Of a DNA stretch of 64,000 nt, positions 1 to 10,853 are shown piece by piece. The notes beneath the pieces were generated by a model that ran no database searches, had not been told where the DNA came from, and saw only the letters and a program-made list of their open reading frames with translations. Numbering within the stretch: the first letter of the stretch is position 1; the number at the start of each line of letters is the position of its first letter. Position numbers and translations under genes: made by a program. The stretch covers positions 95,954 through 159,953 of the forward strand of contig NW_025955049.1 in assembly GCF_022376445.1 (NCBI RefSeq), read 5' to 3'. This DNA comes from Fomitopsis serialis. Its lineage: Eukaryota > Basidiomycota > Agaricomycetes > Polyporales > Fomitopsidaceae.

Positions 1-1516
1 GTACTGTAAAGAAAGACGTGAGTATACCGTGGAGTCCAACTTATGTCCTATATACGGAGCCTGTACTAGTGCACATCTATTCTCTTCGTGACGAACATTG
101 GCGAGATGCCAAGGCTCGTGCCCGCATCATGCGCGGGACATCCGAGCAGTCACGCAGCTACTAGCACTTTGTGACCCTGCTTCTGAGGTTCCGCAACGAT
201 CCAATTACCATCTATCACCCGACAGTGTCTAGCAACTCACCGTACGTCGCGGACACCACCTGGTGTCAGTACAGGCCATGTTTAGCTCGTTGTGCCGACG
301 TCTACGGGCTGTCATAAGCTTCCCACTTGGCTTTCTATTCGCATGGAACACGATCAGGAAGTTGAGCATCTACTTCAGGAAACCTCAATCGCTCGCCACT
401 AAATTTAGATCTCGTGCTCACCAAACTTGGAACACATTGCGATGTCTTACCTATTCGCCCGTGGAAAGCGGGACGCAAGAGCTTTCCAAACGAGCATCAC
501 AACCCTTTGCCGCTGAAATAGTGATCGGAGAGTCCGAGGTGACGAGAAGATAGGAACATGTACACGAAGATTTGATCGTCTTCTGTGACAGTGGGACGGG
601 GATGAGGAAGGGTATGGGGACCCTACGACAGGATGTTCCCTCGAGACCAGTGCAGCAGAGATGCATCCTAAAGACAGTGCATCCAATTGATGTCCATAGA
701 TGGATCCGAGCATGCACACACAACGCCCAGTTCATCAGGTCACTGTCAGTGTCAAAACCGCCGGCCGCCGGAGCCATGAGGTAGGCTACAGCACGGAATG
801 GAAGAGGCATGTTCCGCCTTCAACTCCTTGAGTCTGTTGACATCTGCTTGATATATACCGACTCGTTGACAATTTGACTGCAGAGAACGTTGTGATTGCT
901 CACCGGAAGCATGCCATAATGAGTAGGCTAGAGTTCTACGAACTCCCACTGCCATGCCTGCTCTCAGGTGATCCGTGGACAGCGCTCATAGCTAATACGT
1001 AATGCGCAGACCATCGAGAGTGCGGATAAGTCCTTTATTTGTGAAGCCAGATATCGAAGACCCCGGTCGACGTGAACGAACGAAGGTGAGGCGGCCCAGA
1101 ATGTCTACGCTCAGGCTGGTGAGCGCCCATATGCCTTATACGGAAGGTGGCAAATATTGTACTTACTTACCGGCGGAACTGAATTGAACGTCGTCTGTGG
1201 CGTCCTCTCTAGAAGGCTCTCGTGCCACCGAACAGGGCTAGTGCCGTCAAAATTGACCAGCTCACGGTTGCCTGGAAGATGATGGACATTGCTCCGTAAT
1301 TATGAGATGATCTTAAAATATATACAATTGCGGCGCTCTCCTCGGGTGACCCGGCCCATGTTGAACTACCAAATCTTCCAAGGTACTCGACGTACATTCT
1401 TCAATGTCGAAACAGCCGCGATATCGTGTTTCAATAGATATAAGCGTAGACAACACACGATACAATGAACTTTGAATGAGAATCTCAGCAACTCGAAGAA
1501 GACAGCAGTTGAGATA
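1..1516. other. No gene recognised (left edge)
   Basis: Short open frames exist on both strands, but none gives a protein I recognise and none can be joined by good splice sites into a longer product. The stretch just left of the P450 stop codon presumably holds its 3' untranslated region and terminator. Part of the segment could be the end of a gene lying outside the window. Confidence 0.4.
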
Positions 1517-3587
1517 TCATGTCCACCGTAGCCTTTGAACGTGGCTTGAGAACGCATTTGAAAGGCTTCGGATGCCTGGGGACAGCTCGTCAGACCTCAT
1601 TGTATAGTGAGAGAAAGACACGCACGAGATATGTTCATCGGTGAAATCTACCGGTTCTGTGATCGTGTGACCATGATCGTCCGTCGGATGAGAGATATCG
1701 AAAACGGCAAGGATATGTGTAACAGCAATGAAGAAAGCCGACTCTGCCACGCTCAGACCCGGGCATCGTCTAAGAATAGGTGAGATTATGACAGGATAGG
1801 GGAAAGGTTCGGTGTACCTTCTGCCGTATCCAAAGGAATAGTCCCGAGGGTCTGCTGTGCAGCCTGCACCTTCGGGGAGGAATCTCTCAGGCCAGAACTT
1901 CTCAGGCTGGGAAAACACCTTCGCATTGTGCATGAACGCCCTTCAGCGTAAACTAGGTTTGAGTAGGAGCTATGACGTGCAACAGCGTGATAGACTGACC
2001 AAGTATTAGCCATAATCCAGCTCCCCTTAGGGATACGAAATCCTCTATATTCGTCGTCCACAACAGTCGTGTGGGGCGCTAAGGGCGTGATCGGTCTGAA
2101 CCGATGGACCTCCTTGATTAGAGCCTCGATGTACGGCAAACAGGCCCGATCTTCGATACGTGTGAGACGGTCATGGCCGATAACGGAATCCAATTCCGCC
2201 TGTGCTTTCCGTTGTACATCCGGGTAGAGAGCCATCATGAGGAGGAACGATGAGTTGATTGCCACGGACTGCAAATGATTAATTCATTGATTTATTAGTT
2301 CAGTCGTACCTTGATTCGTGAACATACCGTGTCGGTCCCCCCTAGTTGGTCAATAACATGACAAATTGAATGTTAGCTTACGTCGAGCGGGGTTGACATG
2401 CGACTTACCAGAGTAGATGCTCGCAGATGTCCACTTCAGGAACTCATCATCTCCAGGACTGAGAGAGTGGCCAAGCTCCGCCTGAATGAGCTCAATGGTG
2501 TCACTCACAAAAGAGCTGATGCCGTTCGCGATCTAGAATATTACAAAAACTTGAGTGCACGCAGGCGCAATCCAGTGAAGAACTCACAGCTGCGTTCTTG
2601 GCATACATGTACGGTGCAGCCGCAAACTCATGTGTGATAATGCGAGCAGTGCGTGCCCATCTCTTGAAACCGGCACCGGGGAACCAAGCCGGTATATAAC
2701 GAACTATGACATGTCAGATGTGTCCCACGGCCAAGGGCCAGAAGGCGTACGCATGGGAAACGAATCGACAAGCCATCTTCCAGGCTTCGATGCCTTGGCT
2801 GTGAGTCGTGCGAGTTCCTCTGCCAGTGTCACAAAGTGGTCCTCCCCAGGACCTTGTGAAACGTCATAACCATATGCGACTCGCATGGTAAAGGCCGCGG
2901 CAGACCTGCGAGTGATGTGATTATATCATTCAGTGCACGAAAAATACGAGTTGATAATTACCGCTTCAAATGAGCCATGAAATCATCCGGTGTTTTGAGC
3001 AACGCAGCAATAAGCTTGTACGAGACTGCATATTGTATCTCCCAGTATTCAGCCTGGCGACGATGCTCGAATGCCGTCCGGAGAAGTCTTCGGTGCTTCT
3101 TGAGGTCTTCTCCGTACGGATGAAAGAGGACGGCGCTGTTTTTTCCCACCAGTTCACCTGCCATAACCGATCGAGGTCTGTCGCTGTAACGAGAGCCACG
3201 CCGGTCAAACAGTTCGAGGGCGTCCACAACTGAGTTGAGGATCAAGAATTCCCGTCCGAAGACATGCATGTAGATGATGTCTCCTATAGCACGTTCAGTC
3301 TAAAGAGGCACTCTATGAACACATCGATATACTGACCATAGCTGTCCGAAAGTGACGCAAGGGACGCTGCGATGTTGCGGCGTGGAAACTGCATGATGTT
3401 CCCAGCAAATGGAATTGGCCACGGTCCTTGTCGTAAATGAGTCATACGACCGTCACAATGGTGTTCAATGCGACTGGCTGCACTCACCTGGAGGTAAATT
3501 CGTACGAATTGGGGAGCGCATGTAGCACAGTGCGACCACGGAGGCAAGCGCCAAGACGATGGCCACGTAGGTCGACTCAGAGCTCAT
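1517..3587 (-). CDS. Cytochrome P450 monooxygenase, multi-exon, apparently intact
   Basis: Heme-thiolate monooxygenase, expected in the ER membrane and fed electrons by P450 reductase. The chosen ATG gives MSSESTYVAIVLALASVVAL, a hydrophobic anchor, followed by the Pro-rich hinge PPGPWPIPFAGN once the first intron (3487-3427) is removed. The I-helix oxygen-binding motif YSGGTDT is split by an intron near 2400-2340. The ExxR of the K helix is EVHR (about 2115). The heme loop FGYGRRRCPGLSV is assembled across an intron near 1760-1820 and contains the Cys ligand. All landmarks of a working enzyme are therefore present in order. It resembles the large fungal group annotated as O-methylsterigmatocystin oxidoreductase-like. 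Substrate and CYP family cannot be told from sequence alone. Nothing nearby forms an obvious biosynthetic cluster. Confidence 0.9.
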
Positions 3588-3713
3588 TGGTAGCTATCCC
3601 TGAGAAGAAGATTGCTAGACGGTCTTCAGAGCCTGGATTTATAAAGCATCCAAGATACAGCAATCTTACCGTTCCGGGGAGGTCAGAGAGTACGTTTTGG
3701 TCCTCACAGCATC

Positions 3714-4019
3714 TCACTCACCAAATCATCCTTGAAGAAGGGGGCAACTCACAGCTTCACTCGTCTAGATCTTCATGGACTCCATACAGAGACATATCTG
3801 TCATCAGTATCATGACCAGCATGCGATTTGACGTCGGGCATCGCAGCTCAGCGCTCAGCGCTCTATCGTCTTAGAATGGTAATAGTCAGAGCGCACCTTA
3901 GTCCTCCGAGATGGTGCCTCAGTCATACAATCATCAGGATCATAATGGAATCCACCCACAGCTTCATCCGTATGTCCTCAGTATCATGGCTAGCATGTGG
4001 TTCGATGACGGGCATGAGC
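3714..4019 (+). repeat. Imperfect direct duplication, two ~100-130 bp copies
   Basis: Copy one spans 3714-3843 and copy two 3918-4019. Shared landmarks in the same order are ACAGCTTCA, CAGTATCATG, a GATTTGACG or GTTCGATGACG word, and GGGCATGAG or GGGCATCGC. Copy one carries an extra ~30 bp in the middle. No coding sense is evident in either copy. Confidence 0.6.
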
Positions 4020-4554
4020 GGCCGTCATCGTTTCACTGTCGTCTGCAGATGCCAGTGGTCATGATAAGTAGATGTCACATTGAGCTTCCGAGGCTAGTGA
4101 TCGGTGGCAACATAAGAACTACCTTTGGCAGCCTTTTACATCGTGTCAGCACGACGAGAAGCACGCGGCTTCTGGTTGTGTCTGGGCCCATGGCCGTGAA
4201 AGCGAATTCCATGGTCGTATGTAACGCACAGGCGGTTTGCGAATCCTATTACTTGGGAGGAATATGCAAAAAATGGGACCTAGATAGAAACCGAGGCGAT
4301 AACTAGTATTGCCCACACGCTGGGAGGAGGATGAGTCCAAGCCAGTGAGCGCTGAGCCTTAGTACTCAGTCACGGTACTATGAAGGGCTTTATCGGACAA
4401 AAATTATACACGGTAGTAGCTTAGCGCAGCACACGGTCCGGATCGCAAATGGCCCGAGCGGTTCTGGCGGGCTGTATCGGGCGCCGTCATGAAGCCTCGT
4501 GCTACCAAACCATCCCGCTTTTGGGCTAGGAATTCTACCAGATCCTGATCTGCG

Positions 4555-4800
4555 CTGACTGATCACCTCACTCCCGGCCGTTTCTTATCATTTCCCGCCG
4601 AATCCTGTCTGGTCCTGAGTGCCCCTAAATGTTCATGCCATGTCGTGTACCGTTGCATCCCGTCATAGCCGGTAGTGCACGCCGTTTCATTCGAGATCTT
4701 CACAGGTCAGTTGCTAATTGGCATGAAAGTCTGAAGTCCTGTCCTCTCACCTTCCGTCCCTTCATCTCCTGTCCGCCTGTGTACCTTCGTCTCAACAAAC
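4555..4800 (+). repeat. TCCTGT-rich stretch upstream of the HECT-like gene
   Basis: Recurring TCCTGT, GTCCTG and TCCCTTCAT words occur on the plus strand. The same words occur on the minus strand at 26.4-26.8 kb, upstream of the integrase gene, so the two stretches lie in inverted orientation near opposite ends of the accessory block. Confidence 0.45.
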
Positions 4801-5153
4801 AGTTGCTCCGCCATCAACAAGTGATTTTGTCCGAGCAAGTATTTCTGTCCAAGACCTCTCATGTCTACGACTCGGGTAGCCATGGTGCTCTACACGATCG
4901 GTTGCCACTGGCAGTCTATTCCGCTGTCTTGGTACTCCATGGTGAGCTCCTCCCGCTTGAGCATGAAACCGACCCGGTGGAACGTCTCAACTTGCCTTCA
5001 GCTCGCATCCGCCTTCAGCTCACATCCGCTTCTCGACAACCCTCACCCTCACCACATCTTTCCTGCCTGCCACTGCCATTTGAGTTCATTCTTTCACCCT
5101 ACATCGCTCGTTTCTCTGTTAGGAAGCACTGCTCCAATACCCGCCTCAAAATT

Positions 5154-8100
5154 ATGAACACTGAGACATTTATTGGGACTCTACCGGGACCGTTGTAAGT
5201 CGTCTCCGAGTCGCTGCGATTTTCAATTCTTCTGGGTCGTTTTGAGAAGTTGTCATCCTGACGTCTCTTCCAGTTCTGCGGGTATTGTCTCGCAGCCTCA
5301 TCCTGGTCCACCGTTGGGACCTGGGTATGTTGTTCCCTTGTCAGCACAGGTATCTATTGACCGCCTGCATTACAGCTCTAGATCGAATACACCTGTAGTC
5401 AGTGCTCCTCCGCTTCAGCCCATCCCGCACTTTCCGCCTATCGCTGGTCGAGGTACACCTCTTGCTCCGCCAATTCAAGCGTTCCAGCTTCGACCGCCCT
5501 CCTCGCAGTCGTCCGATGTGCGACGTGCCCAAAGTGCACAGTTGCTGCCACTAGATGCTTCACATCGTGGTCAGGTGCGTGTACTTCGCGTTTTTGGATC
5601 TTATTGTGTTTTCTGAGGTGTCCATGCATAGGCTCTCACTGCGCGTGCGCAGTTTGCACCAGGTGAAGTGGTCGACATCATGATACTGCCATGCTCGGTA
5701 TGTTGCACTTATTAGTACCTGCATGTTCCGTGCGGCGTTGTCTTTCTCTTCTCATGCCATACACCGTGACAGCTCCAAGAGGGGAAACGACTGTTCAATC
5801 AGGGGCCTTTTGCAGTCTCGGAAGCGGAGAAACAGACACTGTTTACGCTCCTCAGAGACCATGGCTGTGTTGTGACTGTGACATTGGATGAGAACGCCCC
5901 GCTCAGGCCTTTGCTCGATCAGCACATTCGCCAACAGTGTGAACGTCATCGATTCACGCTGCTCAGCTCTCAATCGACCTGGACTCTGCCTGGCCTACGC
6001 ATCCTCCAGGGCACGAAGCTTCAATTCGTCCAAGCGAGCTCGCAGACACTGATCAACCCCGCCTCATCTCTGACGTCAATCAAGCGCATGTATGCCAAAC
6101 TGCAGGGCGCCTTTGCCCCTGATCGGGTTGTCATTCCTGTTGGTACGTTGACATCGTTGCATGTGACTCTGCGCTGTGAGTCCTGATCCATCCAAATCCA
6201 TTAGTCCCCGCCAACGGTGCGGTCTATGCGCCTATCACTGCCTTGGTTGCGCATGATCATTTGAGTCCGGACCATGAACGGCCACATCGCTGTTTTTCCG
6301 CTCGCTTCTTTGCACTTGTCCGCCCTTCCTCGCATGCCAGCGGAGTTATTGACACCTTCTGCACTGAGAACGACTGTCTTTCCGCTTTTTCGTCTCTTCC
6401 TTCGGACTCGGGTTCAATCATCGCACATAATACTACTACTTCGCCTCATACCACAACATCTTCGGCCTCTCTCCTGCCTCCCATAGTCCCAGTTCTTCCG
6501 AGTCGTCCTAACACTGCAGATTACGCTGCACCACACGTGTCAGTTAACGTTCCTGCACCTCATCCTGTCCAGCCCTTTTTACCCTTGCTGAATCGCGCCA
6601 ATTCACGGACTCCTACTCTCATAGCTCCAGCCCAGGTGAGTATGCAAATGTGCGTGTGGCGGGTGATTGCTCATATGGTTGATATGTGCTTCAGTCCCTA
6701 CAGAGCAGTCCGCAGTCCATGGCTATTGACCCTCAATTGCTTGCACTACCACCTTCGACTCTACCGATCTTCGCCCCGCCGACTATGCTAGCTCCACAAC
6801 CGCCTGTCCCATCCAGACGAAGCTCGCCATCCCCAGATCGACATGTTGAACATCGTCCTATGCCCTTCCCCGACCTTGGTGCACTGTACTTTCCATCTGA
6901 TCGCACAGTGCCGGTTGTGGGGCTCCGACGCTCTCGTTCTGAGAGCATGGATGAATTGGTAAGCACAGTCGCTCATCTGGTGGACTATGCCATTAGTGAC
7001 TGGGATCCGCCTTAGAGTACGTCTTCAGCTCCAGCTTTGAACCGCCAGCGACTAGTACAGGTTGTGGATGATACCAACTCGGAGCGCCGAGTGTTGTCTG
7101 TGTCAGCCACTGCGACAGTGAGTGTTTGTACATTACCTTGGGCACAGCACTGACGAGCGTGGCAGGACTGGCAGGCTAGTCTCTTGCAGCCAGTGCGCCC
7201 AGATGCCAGCATGGCGCTCAATTTCCGGGAGGCATTCGCCCGAGCTTGCTCCGTCACTTGGGAGCGAGACGGCGGTGAACCCCAGGTGTATATTGTTGCT
7301 CCGAACGTCAAGTTCGCTTCACGTGCTGTGATCACACATCTCGCGCATCAATTCTGGATCAAGTATGGCCGAACACCACCTGTCGGTGTCTACAACGCGC
7401 CATACCGGACTGAAGTTGATGATGTCCCTCTCTCAGCGTACCTGAACCCTCTGATCCGTGGGATCAACATGTGCGTCCTTCTCCTCCAACTCAACCGGTA
7501 GCCAGTACTGACTAATTCAATTATTGCTAGTGGCCCTGCGGTTGGACGTGGTCCTGAAGTGGCGACACTCCTTGAGATCATCAAGACATTGGTCAAATCC
7601 CACGAAGAAAATGAAAAAGACAATGCGGAATTTGAGCATCCATTACGCCTCCTCTCTCAGCCAATTCCCATGCCATGGGGTCTATGGGAGGTGCGCCATG
7701 AGTTTTTGGTTCCCACTTTGGAGGACTTCACTGCTGGCAATCGTCATCTGGAGGATCAGCGCATGGCGATAATTTCAGCGCATGGGTTGGTAACAGCGTT
7801 GGTCATGGGTCATCACCTTCGGGCGCCCAGACCAATTCATCCGCTTGTTATTCTCTGGGCCATCTTGGGCGATCGCGCCTTCGAGATGTCGCTCGAGCTC
7901 CTCGAGCAGTTTGACCGCGATGCTGCTGAGGAACTTCGCCCCTGGTTTGCGCTCGGACCCGTAGACCCTCTTCCATCGGGTGCGAGGCATTTGGCTCATC
8001 CTGTATGGAGTCTGTTTATGAGCCGACTTGGTATTCAGGTATGATTGATCATTCTGTTTCTGTTTTGTTTTGCCACCGACTGAAGCCCTGTTCAGTCGCC

Positions 8101-8984
8101 CCGAATTGGCTTCACTCCGGATTCATCAATGAGACTGGAATGCACACGGCAGCTCATCAGTGCAGTCGTGTTGGGAAAGGTCACGACGAACGCTTTGGAG
8201 CTGCAAGCGTTCCGCCAAGGTTTCAACTTGGAGCTCGCTACCAACGATGCTTTAGGCGGTGATTTGCGACAATTGACTGAGGTAAGTCATTTTTTATCGC
8301 CACATGGACTCGAATGTGTATTGGGTGTATTGATGTGTCTTACATAAATGCCAGCTATTCTCAAGACCCGTTGCTGTATCTGGCGACCGGACCGTTGCTC
8401 TGGACCCAGTTGTCATCATCAGAACCTTGTACAACCGCACTGTGGATCAACCCCAGGATGTCGCACGCATCATCTCTTTCGAGTTCACTCTAGGTGGGCT
8501 GCCGAATTCGGAGCGCACCCTTTACGAGCGCATCTTCAAATTTCGCCTACTTCGCTGGCTACATGGACATGGTCACCCCGATCACCACCTCGTTCGTGAT
8601 ACCCTGCTAATGGACCATGAATACGGTGATCCAACTACCCTTCGTGCGCGACTGCTCCTCCAAGCCGTCACAGAGTGTCAAGATCTCCCTGTGGATCCCG
8701 GCTGGCGTATTGAGGTGCATCTTTCATTCATCCTGTGTCTCGAAACATCAACCTAACAAAGAATTGATCAGTTCCGATTCAAACACGCGCACGTCCGCGA
8801 CAGCAGGGAGCCTGTCCTTGACCTACACACTTGTGCTGGGTACTGCGTCATCGAGATCAATTCATGGCTGCGCAACGCACTTCTCGAGGAGTCCGAGTTT
8901 GGCGACCCCTCTGCTGTCACGCTCTTCGACTGCTGGCTTCATGAGCAAGTCCTTCATAATCAGAGAGACCATTCTACTGTTTGA
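5154..8984 (+). CDS. HECT-like E3 ubiquitin ligase protein in a putative mobile element
   Basis: At least ten exons join cleanly from ATG (MNTETFIGTLPGP) to TGA with no stop or frameshift that I could find. The N-terminal half is Pro/Ser/Thr-rich and likely disordered. The C-terminal ~550 residues resemble a divergent HECT domain. The segment VTALVMGHHL...HPLVILWAILGD fits the HECT N-lobe helices. The C-lobe ends in LDLHTCAGYCVIEI (Cys codon 8832-8834, 49 residues before the stop), matching the HTC catalytic signature. If active, it would take ubiquitin from an E2 onto this Cys and pass it to substrates. No fold search was possible, so the assignment rests on motif order. Related proteins are abundant in Agaricomycetes. 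Its position inside a repeat-rich block and the tandem array just after its stop suggest that it is cargo or machinery of a transposon. Confidence 0.55.
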
Positions 8985-9032
8985 TTGGTACTTCACCCTC
9001 TTGCCTTTCTTACCGTCATTTTTGTCATTTTT

Positions 9033-9206
9033 GTTCTGTTCAAATCTGTTCTGATCTTTTCTAATGTTCGTTCTAATGGGTGTTCTATCCGTTCTAATGT
9101 TCGTTCTAATGGTCGTTCTAATCCGTTCTGATTTGTTCTAATATTCGTTCTAATGCTTGTTCTAATTTGTTCTAATGCTCGTTCTAATCTGTTCTAATCC
9201 CGTTCA
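9033..9206 (+). repeat. Short-period tandem array of GTTCTAAT words
   Basis: About ten copies of (C)GTTCTAAT, spaced 8-13 bases apart and with variable linkers, begin roughly 50 bases after the HECT-like stop codon. This is not the fungal telomere repeat TTAGGG. It may be an element-specific 3' region or a terminator-like array. Confidence 0.75.
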
Positions 9207-9390
9207 AGTAACACTTGTTATGATCTCGTTGTAATGCTCGTTAGATGGTGTTCTAATCACTTTGTAAAGTGGTCTATTGTCTCAATGATGATTGTCACAT
9301 TACTCCTTATTCATTGGAATGGATAATGAATCAGTGGATGGGGACGCACAACGGGATACTATGGTGAGTACGAGTATGCAGTATGCGATG

Positions 9391-9577
9391 GGCGCTTCTG
9401 GCTTAGCACATGTCCCGCTTACAGCTTTGAAGATTAAGCTACGAGTATCGGAATATATTATCTTTGCATAGAGAACGTATGTTTCGCCACAAAATATATT
9501 GTGGGCAAAGAAATCTAACACCGGGAGGAGAGTAAGAGGGTCAGAGCAATTGTGGCGCGAAACGGCGTCAGCGCTTA
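9391..9577 (-). repeat. Repeat unit A1 of a ~190 bp family
   Basis: Read on the minus strand, it starts TAAGCGCTGACGCC and contains TTTGCCCACA and GCTTAATCTTCAAAGCT. It ends at a degenerate TAAGC box (GCTAAGCCAGAAGCGCC). The same ordered landmarks occur at 16069 and 21436 on the plus strand. It abuts unit A2 and shares its border box with it. Confidence 0.75.
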
Positions 9578-9769
9578 ACGAAGGGCGACGCAGAGGTTGG
9601 CCTTACAACATGTCCAGCATTCAGCGTTGAAGAATAAGCTACCATATTTTTGAAATGGGCTCTTGGGACCATTCGGACATGTTTCTTTGAGAAGAATTGT
9701 GTCGGCAAAGATTGCTTCCGCTCGGAGTTGAGTAAGTCTGTTTTGCAGCAGCGCCACCCCGGCGCTTAC
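9571..9769 (-). repeat. Repeat unit A2 of a ~190 bp family
   Basis: A diverged copy in tandem with A1. On the minus strand it starts TAAGCGCCGGGGTGGCGC and carries ATCTTTGCCGACACAA and GCTTATTCTTCAACGCT. It ends at the TTAAGCGCTGACGCC box that opens A1. Confidence 0.65.
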
Positions 9770-10229
9770 GCCGTGCGGTCAGTCGACTGTGTCCTTGCCC
9801 CTTCACTCGACCATCACTCGACCATCAGTCGACCGTGCAGTTGTGCAACAAAGGCTGAAATGTTCCCTACCCTCTTTCATCCTCGCCCTCCCACTTCCCA
9901 CTTCCCATCGCCGTGCGCCCACCACCGCCAAAGTTTTGCAATAGTCTAACACCCAGCTCGGTGCCGATCTCTGTCTCTAGTCCAGCGGCGACCCATACTC
10001 CTCCCACAGCGACTAGTACGACTTCGAGGATGACTACGCTGGCATCCTCGCCTGCCAGCTCGCAGTTGGCATGCACAAGATGGGCTCGCGTCGGCCTCTG
10101 GCTTCCAATGGAAGATGACCAGCCTCAAAGCCAGTCCGGCCTTGCACGCAACCACTCGCGAGCACCCAAACACCAAGTGTCTTCGCCGCCGCCCTTCAAG
10201 CGTCCCTCGCACTCCTGCGCGCGCTGCAG
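9770..10229. other. GC-rich, pyrimidine-rich sequence without recognised gene
   Basis: Includes three close ACTCGACCATC words (about 9805-9832) and a Ser/Thr/Pro-rich reading frame of low complexity. It leads directly into the ATP-citrate lyase fragment and is probably part of the same captured GC-rich segment. Confidence 0.4.
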
Positions 10230-10853
10230 CAAGCGGTGTCGACATCGGTGACGCGTTGGCCCTGACCGCAAGGATCGCAGATACCCTCCTGATGCACGTC
10301 CCCGCGGCGAAGAACGAGACCCTCATCGACTTCCTCGTCCGCCTCTACTCCGTCTATGTCGACCTCCACTCCGCGTACCTCGAGATCAAGCCCCTCATCT
10401 GCCTGGACACTGTCGATCTGCAGGCCCAAGTGGCCGATGCGCGCGACTTGTCCGGCGTGGACAAGCCTGGCTCGCAGGCGACGACCTCGAAGGGCAAGAC
10501 TGTTTTTGCTGATCGCGGCCCGCCGATGGTGAGCACGCATGATCTCGTACTATCGTGTCGTACTCATGCGTTGCAGGTTCAGGCTGGCCCGCTCCCTTCG
10601 GTCGTGATCTCACCAAGGCGGAGGCGTACATCCAGAAGTTGGACGCGTCCACCGGTCCCTCGCTCAAGCTCACTGTCCTCAACGCTGAGGGCTGCATCTG
10701 GACGATGGTCGCCGGTGGTGGGGCCTCCGTCGTGTACTCCAACGCCATCGCCGCGCACGGCTTCGCGCACGAGCTCGCGAACTACGGCGAGTACTCGCGC
10801 GCGCCGTCCGAGGGCCAGACGTACGAGTATGCGAAGATGATCATCGACTCATG
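10230..10853 (+). pseudogene. Fragment of ATP-citrate lyase with retained intron
   Basis: The frame FLVRLYSVYVDLHSAYLEIK is followed, after an internal deletion, by ARDLS and DRGPPM, then a retained GT-AG intron (about 10528-10576). It continues with [37 protein letters not shown] and [20 protein letters not shown], ending in a stop where the real protein continues. These are highly characteristic ATP-citrate synthase/lyase sequences (citrate + ATP + CoA to oxaloacetate + acetyl-CoA). Only about 170 residues of a protein of several hundred remain, and the section between LEIK and ARDLS is missing. The copy therefore cannot be functional. The retained intron argues for DNA-level capture rather than reverse transcription. 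Confidence 0.85.

Larger units (their letters stand above)
3588..5153. other. Intergenic region upstream of P450 and of HECT-like gene
   Basis: No convincing gene. It contains an imperfect duplication (3714-3843 and 3918-4019, listed separately) and, from about 4555 to 4800, a pyrimidine-rich stretch with recurring TCCTGT-like words just upstream of the HECT-like gene. The left border of the accessory block probably lies between 4.0 and 4.6 kb, but I found no clean terminal inverted repeat or target-site duplication by eye. Confidence 0.5.

Noticed and set aside
1017..1062. Short resemblance (RISPLFVK versus RISSLFVK) between 1.0 kb and 47.8 kb
   Set aside because: About eight residues only and no supporting exons at either place, so chance cannot be excluded.
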